Part shown: one piece after another, positions 1 through 12,113 of the stretch
Position numbering within the stretch: position 1 is the stretch's first letter
Layout of the letters: every line of letters begins with the position of its first letter
NCBI RefSeq assembly: GCF_030272615.1
Contig: NC_081415.1
Coordinates: 505,501,373 to 505,565,372, forward strand
Source of the DNA: Cryptomeria japonica
Lineage: Eukaryota > Streptophyta > Pinopsida > Cupressales > Cupressaceae
Reading direction: 5' to 3'
Length of the DNA stretch: 64,000 nucleotides
The notes under the pieces: generated by a model
The model's database searches: none
What the model was told of the DNA's origin: nothing
Seen by the model: only the letters and a program-made list of their open reading frames with translations
Translations under genes and position numbers: made by a program

Positions 1-86
1 CTGATCAGTCTTAGGGATTTGAATCGCGTACATTAGGACCCTAATATGGTCGACAATTGAAAGGGTCATAATTTCATGACACTACA
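1..86 (-). repeat. 3' LTR (partial) of the Gag-protease element
   Basis: Terminal 86 bp of the left LTR, matching 6498-6583 with about 13 substitutions. On the minus strand it begins TGTAGTGTCAT, directly after the polypurine tract. The rest lies outside the window. Confidence 0.8.
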
Positions 87-101
87 TTTAGCCCCCACTT
101 T
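87..101 (-). other. Polypurine tract of the Gag-protease element
   Basis: Minus-strand AAAGTGGGGGCTAAA directly abuts the LTR start. This is the expected plus-strand DNA priming site for reverse transcription. Confidence 0.75.
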
Positions 102-884
102 AGCGGGAGTATAAGCGCACGCCAATACTGTCGGTAAAGTACAAGGAAACAAGATTGAAGGACTTCTACTATGTCAAGGAGGAAAGATGCACCAAGCCCC
201 CAATGGACTAAGGATCTTACGACATCGATTGACAAAGTAAAAGGGAAGATCAAGAAGGGAAAACCATGACTGCAAGTAGCAAGGTTCCCCTCACTATAAG
301 TCATGAAAAAGATACCAAAATTATGAAGCAAAGCCAAGTTCACTAAATAATTCTAAGTATCAAAAAGGAAAATATGAGTGGAGTGTATGCCCGCATGTTA
401 AAGTGATCACACACACCTTTATCAGGAGAAATTGTTTCAAGGTAGGATACAACCAAGAGAGAGAAGAGAGGGAGCATGTTATCACAAAGATTTAGCCCCC
501 AAGTGAGGAATAAAGCCAAGGATAATGAAAACAAAACACAAAGAACAAGCTAGTTTCACTTTCCTCGGGGTCAGTATGTTGTATGATAACTCATGTATAT
601 CATATATGTATATGTGCATATAATAATCATCATTCCCCAAAGAAACGACACTACCTTAGAAGAAAGGGAAGAGAGGATGTCTTTCGAGGCAACATGAAAG
701 ATACAAAAAGAGATCTCAATGCTCTGCATCATCCTCAAGTAGACATTGAGGGAAAAATAGAAGAACATGGACACACATAGAAGAATGGTCACAAAAGACA
801 AGAAAGGAGAGAGAGAGAAGATCTACAGTGATAATATTGCTAATCTAGCACGACATTCGCCTCCCAATCTTGCTGACCACTATT

Positions 885-2600
885 TCAGGAAGGTGAGCAA
901 CATGCCAGAGGAGTGACATCGAGCACAACAGATGGAGCTATCACAAGATCCAAACAAGGAATATGCTCATGTGGTAAGTCACTTTGTTTGATTCTAGGAG
1001 ATAGGATTAGGGTTTGTGAAAATTTAGTTGATAGATGCTTGTCCACATCAACATATTCATAATCACTATCAAAAGCATTAGGAGCTGTATGACCATCATA
1101 AATAACATTTTCACTCATTTCTTCATCAAAATTTAGAGAAAGAGGAGCACGAACATGAATAGGAGTAAAGCCATCACATGTTTTGTTCAACTTATGATTT
1201 GGAGATGTAGGTTGAACATGTTGCTTAGGAGAAAAGGGAATCATGTCAACTGTTGGAGTTCTAGGAGATGGAATTGTTTGAGGGACAACTTCATGAGCTC
1301 GAACATGGCATCTTCATTGGCGTTCTCTCGCACAATGATTCTGCCAAGTCTTAGTAGAAGGTTGAGAAGGAGGAGGAACATTTGAAAAAGTAGGAATGCT
1401 TTTCTCTTTGATAGTTGAAGGTTTAGGTTGAGGTATTTTAGGTTGGACAAGAGGAGAGGTAGGCCTCTTCTCTCTATAAGAGGAAGGAGGCGGAACTGCA
1501 TCATATAAAGGAGGAATGTTAGGTGTAGGAAGAAGACCAGGTCCATCATGAGGAGGAGGTATAGGTCTAACCTTAGGAGGAATATGGTTTTTCTTCTTAG
1601 GAGAAGGTATAATCACATCCATAGGAATAGGTTGAAGATCTTCCTTAGGTGGGAGATTAGTTCAATCCATGAGGGGAAGAACTTTATCTTCAAGTATGAT
1701 AGGAATGTCAATTGTTGGGGATCTAGGTTGACTTAGTGATAGAATCATATCTTTCTTCCATTTTTGATAAGATTGAAAAAGAGCATCACTCCTTAATGGA
1801 AGATATTGAAATTGCTTAGGCCAAAAGAAATCAATAGGAACACTAGGGCTTCTTTCAGATGGATGAAATAAGCTATGGTTCACGGTTATGATTTCTCCAT
1901 TATGAAGAAATTTCAAACACTTATGGATTGGAGAAGCAATAGCCTTCACGGAAGATAGCCAAGGATATCCCAACTTCACATGGAATTGTTCAGAAGAGGG
2001 TATGATAACAAAGTCAACATCCATAGATTTAGTATAAACTTCAACATGAAGGGTGATAAAGCCAATGGTAGGACAAGAGAATCCATCAAATAACTTCACA
2101 ATTACATTAGAGGCATCATATATTGGTTTATGCAATCATAAAGTGAAAATATACTCCTTAGTGATGATGTTAACCACGCAAGAGGGATCAACAAGAGTGC
2201 CACGACAAGGTATATCCTTAACCTTCACAACTATATATAAAGGGTCATCGGGTGCTCTAATGGTCTCACTAGGGTTAAATGTAATACAATAATCCTTAGG
2301 CGTATCTTTTTTTCCTACCATATTTACCGATTTCAGAGCCATAGAAGTGAATTCCTCAGAGGAGAAAGAAGTACACTCAGTCTCAATCATGTTAGAGGTA
2401 TGGGAAGGAAAAGGATCATCAATTTTTTTAAGATTTTGATTAGGAGGAGCTATTGATTTATTTCCCTTACCATTCACACCTGCCACAGATATAGTATTGT
2501 TATCAATCAAATCTTGAATCTTACTTTTCAATGCAAAACATTTCTCAGTATCATGACCAGGCTGACGATGGAATTGACAAAAGGAATTGTTATCAAAATA
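885..2600 (-). pseudogene. Zinc knuckle, retropepsin-like protease remnant and Pro-rich tail
   Basis: One minus-strand frame broken by a few stops. It opens with a knuckle C-x2-H-x4-H-x4-C encoded at 2538-2579. A retropepsin-like segment follows: the core reads LVDPSCVVNII, where the usual D-[ST]-G-[AS] triad is changed to D-P-S-C, then a YPWLSS stretch resembling the flap-distal LGRPWI region of the two Tat elements here. The remainder (885-1622) is rich in Pro, Ile and Lys. No RT follows before the polypurine tract. The protease is probably inactive. The frame differs from the upstream Gag frame, so at least one frameshift separates them. Confidence 0.6.
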
Positions 2601-2698
2601 AAGAGATGAAAGTTTAGAGGGATCAACTTATTTTATAGGAGGAAGTTTGATAACATTTATTTGCAACAACTAAGACATAATACTATGTAAAGATTCAT

Positions 2699-4335
2699 TC
2701 AAAGGAGTAAATTGTCTTTCTCTTTTGAAAAAATAGAAATAGAAGGCACACTTGTTGTAACATTCACATTGTTGTTGTTGATTGTATTATTGAACTTGAT
2801 GAAGCATTTTTTTGGTTTGAACTTCACAAACAGTTGTTGAACACTCTCCCCCTTGTCACTCAAAGACATAGCAATGGTTTGCTTCATTTGACTCACAGCC
2901 AGTTGATAATTGTGGAGTGTTGCGCGAAACTGCGGAAAGGAAGTAAACTCAGACAAAAGAAGCTTTTCCCTAATATATTTTTACAAATTAGAAATTAAAA
3001 TTCTTTGAATATCAGTATTAGGTACATGAAAAGAAATTTGAGCACACAAATGCTTATATCCACCAATGAAATCAATCACTTTTTCTTTAACACCTTGTTT
3101 ACAATGCATTAAATCGGTCAAAGTGATTTTAGGACCAATGTTATTTTGTAATTGTTGGATGAAAGCATTTGCTAGTTGTTGAAAAGAAATTATGGAAAAA
3201 GAAGGCAAAGAGAAATACCATTGTAAAGACTTATCTCTTAATGTTCTTGTAAACAATTTTGTAAGCACTCTTTGATCATAAGCAAAATTAGTACACAATG
3301 TTTGAAATGTTTTGACATGCGTAAGAGGATCACCTTTTTCATTATAAAGTTCCAATTGAGGGACCTCGACATGCTTAGGTGGCATGAATTTAACAATATC
3401 AAGAGAAAGTGGGTCACAACATCAAAGGTGGGCACACTAAACTTGGATTGACTCATAGAAGCAATTTGTTGTTGTAAGGAAGGCACAATTTGAGCAAGAT
3501 TGTTAATTGTTGCTTTGGTAGAAGAATTGATGTTAGACATGGTTGATTGAGAAGGTGGTGTGATGTTATTGAAGGAAGGCATGGATTGAGAATAAGGTGG
3601 TGGGACATTATGACAAGTAGGCATAGGTGATGATTGCGTAGGAAACAAGACACTTAAAGGAGGAACAAAATTGTTGAATGAATTGCCCCCTTGTGTCACA
3701 TTGATTGGTTAAGGGATAATAGGAATACTTAAGGCATATATAGGTAAAGATGGAGGATTATACGAAGAAGAGGGATTATCCCCATGACCAATGGTTGTAG
3801 GAATGACATTTTGAGTTGATGTAGCCATGATTGGTAAAGTGAAAGTAAGAATACTAGCCATTGAAGTGTTCAAAGGAATAGAAGAATTGATTTGATTTGA
3901 AGGTTGTGAATAGCCTAAGTTATTAGTAGAACTTGTGATAGGCATGACATTAGAATCAACAATATGAGAAATGGCACACAATATATCAATTCCATTCTTA
4001 TCACTTTGAATCGTGCATTTAAGGCCTTCAATTAATGGAAGAGCTTCACTATTAGGGTATTCTTGGGACATCCATTGTTTAAAGTTATCAAATTGATTGT
4101 CCAATTTTGAAAGTTGATCAATGGAAACTCTAGTCAAAGCTTCTTCTTCATCATGGAATTTATCAATGGGATAAATGGGCTCATGATTAGGATGAGAAGC
4201 ATTAGCATTATCCTCATTAAAGAAGTCACCCAAATTAGGCTCCATGTCCTTGGTAATTAAACCTTGGGAGGCCTTAATTCTAATGCTTTGTTTAACGGGG
4301 ATAGTGTAGGTAGGACTAATAGTGGTGAAACTCAT
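2699..4335 (-). pseudogene. gag: Gag (capsid-like) protein remnant
   Basis: Starts with an ATG at 4335. The first part (to about 3420) is a low-complexity N-terminus rich in Asn, Ser, Pro and Thr. A frameshift then leads into a retrotransposon-gag segment at 2981-3385 with the pattern VPQLELYNEKGDPLTHVKTF...LTKLFTRTLRDKSLQWYFSLP, matching the Gag domain of the two Tat elements in this window (GDPRDHVREF...LFPQSLGGTTTSWFSRLP in the young copy). It would form the virus-like particle. Two frame changes and several stops make it non-functional in this copy. Confidence 0.7.
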
Positions 4336-5446
4336 ACACTAAAGGGAAAATTGAAATTTTGAATTTTGAACAAAGCTTACAAAATTGAGTAATGCAAAAT
4401 TTAAGAAAATAATGATTAAACAATTTGAACTTTGTTGGAAGAAGAAAATGAGACAATTTCCAAAATAATAAATCAAAGGAAATTGGAATTTTAAAATTAG
4501 GGCCAAGGGGATACCACTTAATTTTAAAATTAACAAAACAAAATTTTTAAAATCAAGGCAATTTATAATTAACCTCTTAATTTTAAAAAATTTATTGAAA
4601 TTTAAAATGTTGAATTTTGGAGGTATTTTCGATGTTAGAGGGATGATTATCAACCAAATCAACAAATCTTCTGGATTTAGGTTATTAAATGCAGTCATAA
4701 CAGTCTCTCAAAATTTTGGGAAAAAAAGCCAAGGATTGTGGCGGGAATGCACATGGTCCGATTAACTTTTTTCAAAATTTATAGGGATGAATATTACGAT
4801 GATTTTAAAACTAACCTCAAAAAATTGGTGAATTTTACGATTTCGAGACAGGCGAAATTAAGGTTCAAATGTGGAAATAGGACCCTATTAGGGTTTTGAA
4901 GAAAAAAAGGAATTGGACTGCAAATTTGAAAAGGGTCACACCTAAAGGGGAGGGACACCTTGGAGAATGTTTTTGAAATCTGAATTTGAAGGAAATTGAT
5001 TGAAATTTGTTCAAAATCCAATTAATTTTGAAAATTAGGGTTTTATGACCTAACCACTGAATTTTTGAAATTTTGAATTTTAAAAAAGGAGGGAAATTGA
5101 AAACTTGAATTGTAGGACAAAAAAGTCAAAAAAAAGTCAGAAATCTGAAAATTAAATGAAAATTCAATTTTTGCACAATTTCAAGATGATTTTAAAAAAT
5201 AGGGTTTTGACATAACCTCTTAATTTTGTGAATTTGATTTGCAAATTGAACAAGGCAATCAAGAAATTGAATTTGACAAACAAAGCATTTTTTAGATCTA
5301 AGACAATAACCAACAATTTTTACAAAACACAAGTTCAACTTCAATTTTAAATACTAGGGTTTTGAATGAATTAACCACTAAGTTTGCATAAAAATTAAAC
5401 TTGCAAATACAAAATATGCAATGATTTTTAGAATGAAGCATGTAAG
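4336..5446 (-). other. AT-rich untranslated leader of the Gag-protease element
   Basis: About 1.1 kb between the primer binding site and the Gag start. It is A/T-rich with many short repeats of AATTTTGAA-like words and no open frame that resembles a protein. I see no AGCGC array here, unlike the two larger Tat elements. Confidence 0.6.
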
Positions 5447-5461
5447 ACGTCGGGTTCACCA
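5447..5461 (-). other. Primer binding site (tRNA-Trp type)
   Basis: Minus-strand TGGTGAACCCGACGT begins 3 nt after the LTR end (CA at 5465). The same 15 bases open the primer site of the young Tat element at 60294. From recalled plant tRNA sequences this complements the 3' end of tRNA-Trp. Here the match stops after 15 nt. Confidence 0.7.
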
Positions 5462-5464
5462 AAA

Positions 5465-6583
5465 TGTAATGTTGATAAAGGTGAATGATGGAGATCTAGA
5501 GGAAATCTTTTCTTCCCTTTAAGGAGAGATGAAAGTTTCACTTTGGATTTCCCTTCAAACACTTTTCACGCATTACATTAGAAGAGGGGGGAAAATACAC
5601 TAGATTCAACCTCTAGAAAAGGAGATTGAATTCTGAGTGATATAAGAATGATAAGTTAATCCCCTCTTTTGGAATGATATTTGAATTGAACTGTGTACTT
5701 ATAACCAAGTGAAAAAGTGACAAAGATCTGATTATAACTCGAGATAGAAGCGTAAGATAAAGCTGTGCACCTGGATCTGGCAATAATCTGTCGAGATGAA
5801 GCCCCTTGTGAATTTGAGAAAAAGTTGCCCAGACCATGGTGGGAGTGTACATGATCCTCCGAAAAATCCGCAAAATGAAAAAGGGTTTTTCTGCCTCTGC
5901 AAATGGAGTCCAAGTCTGAAAGTACAGTTGCGCACCTGCAAGCTACACACAGAAAAGAGAGGAAAAGGGGTTGGGATTGGGGGTTTGCCTTCAGGTCAAA
6001 CCCCAGTTTTGGAATTAACCAAATGATGAAAGAAAGTACTTGCAAGTAAATATAAATGAAAGACTGAAATGTAAATCACCTCAAGGGAGGTTGTGATAGA
6101 AATGATAGAATTGTTTGTATGAAGTTGAATGTTGGAATGAATTGAAAGGAGACTTGATAATGCTCAATTTTGGAAAATAATGCTTGAATTCCCTTGAATG
6201 CTTGAATGCATGATCTCATGTATCTGTGTTATGCCAAAATGGAAGGTGAAATGCGACTTATATACTTGTCAATTATGGCTAATTGACTGATTTTTCATCA
6301 CATGCCGACACTGGGGGAGTTTTCTTGCTCAATGCACAACCACCAAAGCACAATTGAAAAGGGTCCTATCCCAAAATGGGACAGGGATAGGGGCACCACA
6401 CCCCTGTCCTGCCCTTTTTTCCAGGACAATATGTAGTTCGGGCAGTGGGGAGGGCAAGAGAGATGCAGTTTTTAGGTGTCGAGCAAGTCTCCGGTCTTCG
6501 ATCGGGCTTAGGGATTTGAATCGTGTGCGTGAGGACCCTAATATGGTCGACAATTACAAGGGTCGCAATTTTATGACACTACA
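5465..6583 (-). repeat. 5' LTR of the Gag-protease element
   Basis: 1119 bp, TG...CA bounded on the minus strand (starts TGTAGTGTCAT at 6583, ends ATTACA at 5465). The inner edge is fixed by the primer binding site and the outer edge by alignment to 1-86. The candidate target duplicate ATTTT at 6584-6588 cannot be checked because the other end is outside the window. Confidence 0.75.
6257..6264 (-). promoter_or_regulatory. LTR TATA box candidate
   Basis: TATATAAG on the minus strand within the 5' LTR, in the position expected for the element's own promoter. Confidence 0.45.
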
Positions 6584-7519
6584 ATTTTATATTTTTAAAA
6601 TTTGATATACTTGTCAGGAGAGATGCAATTCCATTTTGCATTCTCATCTAATTTGAGATTTGTTAAAACATCAATCAACAAGATCTTCATGTAATAGTTG
6701 ATCTAATTTTAAAAATGTCCCTTTTACTTGGTATAGATAGAAATTAATTCATGTGTCTAAACAAATTGGAGATAATTGGGAATGCAGAATTAGAGGCTTG
6801 TTGCAGAATCTAGGTTGTGGTTGATAGTCAAGATATGTAGCTCGATGATGGCCTAGGTAGACTAGACACACTATAAGGGATGATGTATTTTAGTGGAGAG
6901 GATGAAAGAAGCTATAGGAGGAGTTTGATGTGAAAAATTTGTCACTATCTTATAGTATTGCTCTATATATTAATATATATAAATAAATTAACTACCAATT
7001 TACATTAATTTTACTCTCCTTTTTTTATTAATTTTTTTTTTTAAATTATTTAAGTTATATGTTGTAGATCAAATATAATGTGATGAAATAATCAATTAAA
7101 TGTAATATAATAATTTTATTTATGCAATCCATCCTTTCCATTTTCCTATATTGACATTATTTGATACATCTATCAATGTATAATAAATAAATATTTTTAA
7201 TTAACTTATAAATAATATAGTAGTGTATTTAGTTCTATTCTTTTTATAATTTATTCTAAAATCCAATTAATGATCTTGGAAATAAATATGAGATGTTGGC
7301 ACTCACATTTTTTTCATTTCTAGAACATTCATTTAGCTTTAATATTTATGTTTAAATATTTTGAAATAAACATGTTTGACTTAACTACTAATAAAATTGT
7401 TTTCAAACAATTGATATCATCAATTGTGATTTTCACTCGATTTATTTGAACAATAAATGATACTTATTTAAAGTTATTTATTAAATCTAAAAATTACATG
7501 TACATCCTTTTAAAAATTA
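6584..7519. other. AT-rich DNA, no gene seen
   Basis: Very A/T-rich sequence with long T and A runs. I see no open frame, terminal repeat or known motif. Confidence 0.5.
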
Positions 7520-8460
7520 CGCGCACATACACACCGGTGTATCAAGAGCTTGTATAGTCTGATCATCTCCTATGATCATATCAACCACATCAGTCGTGCC
7601 TACATATCTCTCTCTTCTTGTACGAATGACTGAGGAGTGTAAGGGGCTAACTATATGACTGGGCATCGATGAAGTGTCTGAGCTAGTAGCATATCCATAA
7701 AACCAGTCTGGCTCAAACCTCGTAACTGCTTCTCGAATGAATCCAAGCTCTCATCTATGATATGGACCTGATAAGCTCATCTATGCTCCTCTGCATCAAC
7801 AGAGTGATATGTAGGTGGGTCACCTAGAGCATATGTAGAGTGATGAGAATGTTGTGACTGTCCCAGCATATGCGTCGATGTAGTAGCCTACGTGTCTCTG
7901 AGAATCTCATCTCTAATAGCAGCCAATGGTATCCCAAGTCGAGATGAAATGAACCGATATAAATGTAGCAGGTCCTCAGATAAATATTGTGACATCTATA
8001 CATGTCTAGCACCTCTTGATATAGCCGCTACATCATTTGGCGAGGGGATGCCAACAGTAACATACTGATCTAAATCTGAAGCCACCCCATGACTAGAAGA
8101 TGCATCTATGGATGATCTAGAACGTAGTCAGCTCATCATATATCTACCCAACCTATTTCATGATATGATGACTATTGCCAATGCAATTACTCCAATCCTA
8201 TAAATTTCTTCTCTCTGAGAAGCAATCACAACATGATTTATTGTGGGGGCAAGGGCTGGGGCTATCGCCAAAAATCTCTCACCAACAAGCTCCAAGTATC
8301 TTGGTGGAGCTCTATCATGCCTACGATATGCATCTCTATCAGCAATCCTGCCGAGCTCCCCTGTCCATAATATTCAGGAATGTCAAGGTAGTTGGGTTTC
8401 AACTGATAGTGAACCTCAACATAGACCTGTTGATGGGTGTTTTGACACACTCACCAATAG
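7520..8460 (-). pseudogene. Decayed coding sequence of unknown family
   Basis: On the minus strand, a stretch of about 900 bp reads as protein-like in largely one frame with scattered stops, most of which look like CAG or CGA turned to TAG or TGA. Legible parts include RAPPRYLELVGERFLAIAP (about 8310-8250) and a helical stretch YLSEDLLHLYRFISSRLG (about 7990-7935), followed by a Ser/His-rich segment. The upstream part needs one frame change near 8350. I do not recognise the family. It may belong to another retroelement or be a decayed host gene. Confidence 0.35.
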
Positions 8461-8991
8461 TCAGGTAATTTGTGTAAACACTCACTACCTCTCCTGAAAA
8501 GCAATAAGTTCCAAAAAACTAACTACTCCAAGGTCTCTATAGTCAGGTCTCGATATTGATGGGTAGCTCAATGGTTGATGCAGTTGTACCTGTGAAGGGG
8601 CCTACTGGTTAAACGAATCCCACTAACTTCCAATAATTCCACTTTTTTGTATTTTATGCTTTAAGATTCTCTTTTGAAATAAACTGCAAAGATAGGGAAA
8701 CAAGAAAATAAAAGTGAAACCATTTCAATAACAACTCAATGAGCTACTTAGTAAGTACTCTTGAATCCAAAAAATCATCAATATTATCTAAACCAACATT
8801 CAATAATGGACCTCCGATAAACCTACAAAGTCAGTAACCTCACAAATTTATGGCAAGAATATCACGACACTATCGTTTATCCTAGTAATCCTCATACACC
8901 ACTTGCGTGCGTAGTATGACACATAAAGTAATAAACATAAGACCAGAACACATTGGTGATTTCAAACAATAGACATTACCAGACTCCAAAG
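8461..8991. other. Non-coding flank left of the Sirevirus-like element
   Basis: No open frame or known motif. It ends in CAAAG (8987-8991), the target-site duplicate of the following insertion, and continues in sequence at 16800. Confidence 0.5.
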
Positions 8992-10219
8992 TGTTGGCAT
9001 TCGGGTGCATTTTGTATGACCGGTGAATGATATGGTTGTCATTGTTGGCAACATCATTTCCCAAGTCCTCACAGTTTATCGACAATAAGTTGACCGGTAT
9101 ACAATGTTTAATTGGCTAAGTAGTGAGTAGATGGGCACACAAGAGGACCGGCAAGCAGCAAGTAGACCTACACATAAGAGGTCAACCAACAAGCAGAGAG
9201 TAGACCGACACATTAGTATACGAAAGGTAATCGGTAAGTAGATTTTGATTGGTACACCGGTAGAGTCTATAACTGACAGATGTGTAACATTCAGTTAACT
9301 TCCAGCTAAATTGACAGTCTTCTCCAGTCAATCGACGGACTTATCAGCATGAACGATTGTTCTAGCAGAGATTCTTAGAATGATTTTTGGAGAGTTATTT
9401 ATGGCGTGGTAAACAAGATTTTGAATAGAATGTTTTGGAGGGAAAAGTTTGTGATAGATCCAAAGGGTATTATATTCACTTAATTAATTTTGATGAGGTT
9501 GTTGCTCATGCAGAAAGTGTGGTGAGAACGTGTGAATACAGGGGGAGAAAAGCATAGTATAGAGCCGAAGGCTAGAGGACCGACATAAGTACAGAGTCAA
9601 AGGATAGAGAACCGATAGAGTGCAGAGATGAATGTATAAGAAGGAAACCGATGTTGTATAAAGAAGATACAACCGATGCAGATAGAGTTTGTTTTTGAGT
9701 GTGATCCGATCAAGCTATTGGTAGCTACTCCAGCAGATCATCCTTGTGTTGCTTTCTAACCATTGCAACTAAAATCCCTTTTTAGGGTGGACTTTAATAG
9801 GTCCCATTGTATAAATCCCTTAATAGGGTGTCATCTTAATTGATGATCTTAAGACCTTTGACAAGGCTACCTTTAACAAGGTAGAGGCACTTAGAGGCCT
9901 TAGACAAAATCCCTTAACCGGGTGGCACCTAACAGTGTCCTTGTAATCTCCTAACAGGGATGGCTCCTCACTAGGCGTACTCCAGAAGAGTACAAATTTT
10001 GTGAGTTCCTACTCACATCGTGGTTTTCTCCCATTTAGGTTTCCATGACATAAATCTTGGTGTCACTGTGTATATTTTCATGCATGCTTATTCTACTGCA
10101 TTGGTTATTTATATTGATGAATGTTAAGTTAGTAAAGACTTGAGTTAAAAGTTATAATTGAGTAAAACCGGTAAAGTGATGATTCACCCCTCCCCTCTCA
10201 GCACCGGTTGGGACTAACA
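8992..10219 (+). repeat. 5' LTR of the Sirevirus-like element
   Basis: 1228 bp, starting TGTTGGCATTC and ending GGGACTAACA, followed after 2 nt by the primer site. It aligns along its length with 15566-16794. Contains repeated AAATCCCTTAA-type words also seen in the solo LTR at 41316. Confidence 0.85.
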
Positions 10220-10221
10220 AT

Positions 10222-10233
10222 TGGTATCAGAGC
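10222..10233 (+). other. Primer binding site (initiator tRNA-Met type)
   Basis: TGGTATCAGAGC directly after the 5' LTR. This is the standard copia primer site complementary to the 3' end of initiator tRNA-Met. Confidence 0.9.
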
Positions 10234-10277
10234 CATATTCCTTTGGAGTGAAGCTTGACAACTTGAGGATAAAGATC

Positions 10278-11661
10278 ATGGAAGAATACCGGTATCAAAA
10301 GCATATTGATGAAGCAAACACAATTATTGCTCAGTTGAAAGAGAGATTGAGAAAATCTCTTGCAAAAAGAAAGGAATTAGTTCAACAACTAAATCAGAGT
10401 CAGGACATCATAGATAAATTCTCTGAACAAAGTGGATCTGAAGAAGCTGAAGAAGCAGTCTCAGAACTCATGGAAAAGATCAAGAAGCTGACCAAAGAAG
10501 TCACACATCTCAAAAGAGAACATGAAGGTAAGGCCTTGAGAATGACTGAGATATTGGAAGCCAGCAGAAGTGCTCATGAAAGAAAGAGGGAGGTAGAAGA
10601 AGATCTGTCAAAAGATGAAAGAGCCAGGAGGCTTGCTGAAGAGGCCCTGAGAGAAAATGATGCAATTATGATTGAGAAAGATGAAGAAATCTGAATTCTC
10701 ACTCAGGAGAATGAATATATACATAAGCATCTGCATGACAACACAAAAGAAAAAGAGAAGATGATGAAAGAGATTGAACAACTCAAGAGTCAGTTGAAAA
10801 CTGAAAATGAGAGAAATGAGAAGTTGAGGAAATTCAATGAAAGCTCTGAGAAGGTAGATAAATAGTTGAAGGCTTAGATAAGAACAAAGGAAACAACCAG
10901 TCTTGGTTACCCTGGTTCAGGTCCTATGGAAACAGGAGAATCATCTACATCTAAAAGGATGAAGGATGATAAAAGGAATCATTCAGAAGTGAAGGGTACT
11001 AAGTTTTCTAAATCCTCTTGTAATCATTGTGGTAAATTGGGTCATAAGACTAATCACTGTAGACATAAACCGGTTAGTCAAAAGAAGATTTTCACCTTTG
11101 ATGGTTACTGCCATAATTGTCATAAGTATGGCCACACTGCTTATGAGTGTAGATCTCAATCTAGTAGTATGTCAAATAGAAAAAGTTTTAATGGACATTG
11201 CTTCAAATGCAATAAGTTTGGACACAAATCTGAAGAATGCAGGTTCAAGTCAAATGCATCAATATCACCGTTCAAACCAGTCAGTCCTAACAAAAGGAGT
11301 AATTAGTTCAATGCCACCTGTTCCATGTGTGGTAATTTTGGTCATGCTGCTAAAAACTGCAGAATGAGAATGGGCTAGAGAAATAATTCAGCACCATGGA
11401 GGACAACTGGTATGACATGTTTCAACTTCCATAAGATTGGTCACTTAGCTAAAAAATGCAGGAACCGACAACTGGTCTGAAGACAAGAACTGGTTTAGCA
11501 AGAAGAAAGAGAAAAATGACCTGAAAGGAATGAAGACAATTGAAGAAGTAATAAATGAAATGAAAAAAACTTTGATCAAGAAGGAAGAAGGAAAAGAAGG
11601 AGAAGGTCATTATGAAACCAAGTCATCATCCATCAGTGATGATAGCTCCTCTTCTAACTAG
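10278..11661 (+). pseudogene. gag: Gag remnant: coiled coil followed by five zinc knuckles
   Basis: From ATG 10278 one frame gives a Lys/Glu-rich coiled coil (to about 10860), then C-x2-C-x4-H-x4-C knuckles: CNHCGKLGHKTNHC, CHNCHKYGHTAYEC, CFKCNKFGHKSEEC, CSMCGNFGHAAKNC and CFNFHKIGHLAKKC (11019-11460). In the fifth the second Cys is Phe. Stops occur at about 10692, 10863, 10875 and 11304. After 11478 the reading continues in a shifted frame as a Lys/Glu tail ending in a Ser run at 11661. The usual copia capsid domain before the knuckles is not seen, so this Gag may have lost its capsid and kept nucleic-acid binding. Known: knuckles bind RNA. Inferred: a trans-mobilised RNA-binding remnant. 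Confidence 0.7.
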
Positions 11662-12113
11662 GCATACTGATGCCCAGGGGGAGCACATATGGTAAGATTA
11701 ATTTCGAATCCCCTTAACAAATATAAGGATATGTCTATCTGCATAGTTGTGATGCATAAAAGCTAGTCTAAAAGTTTTTGGTTGAATAATTTCTTGTGAG
11801 TCAGTTGTTTGTGTATCAGTATCGGTAACAAACAACCCATAAAGTCAAATTAGTGTACTTTAAGTTGTAAGTTTCAAAACTAACCATTGTAGTATAACAC
11901 CAATAAATCTCAAAGGATAATAAGGAAATGTCAACACATGTTCATTTATCCTATTTTCTTGTGAAATCTCTTGAGCTCCTATGCGATCAAAGGCGATTGG
12001 AATCTTTCTAAGTAATATTTGTGAGGAAATTTCAAGCATAGTGATAATGGTGTTTGTATTTCTAAGGAGAAGGTATTCAACTTCGTCTGAGAAAAGATTT
12101 TTTGAAGGACATC

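Larger units (their letters stand above)
1..6583 (-). mobile_element. Non-autonomous Ty3/gypsy (Tat-like) Gag-protease element, left end off window
   Basis: Minus-strand LTR retrotransposon. The block ending in GACACTACA at 86 recurs at the end of the right LTR at 6583. Directly inside the left copy is a polypurine tract, and inside the right LTR is a primer binding site, so the orientation is minus. The internal region of about 5.4 kb encodes Gag, a CxxH..H..C knuckle and a protease remnant. I found no RT, RNase H or integrase motif in any frame. The visible 86 bp of the 3' LTR differ from the 5' LTR at about 13 positions, so the copy is old. Family inference: the knuckle spacing is typical of Tat-lineage Gag. 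Confidence 0.8.
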
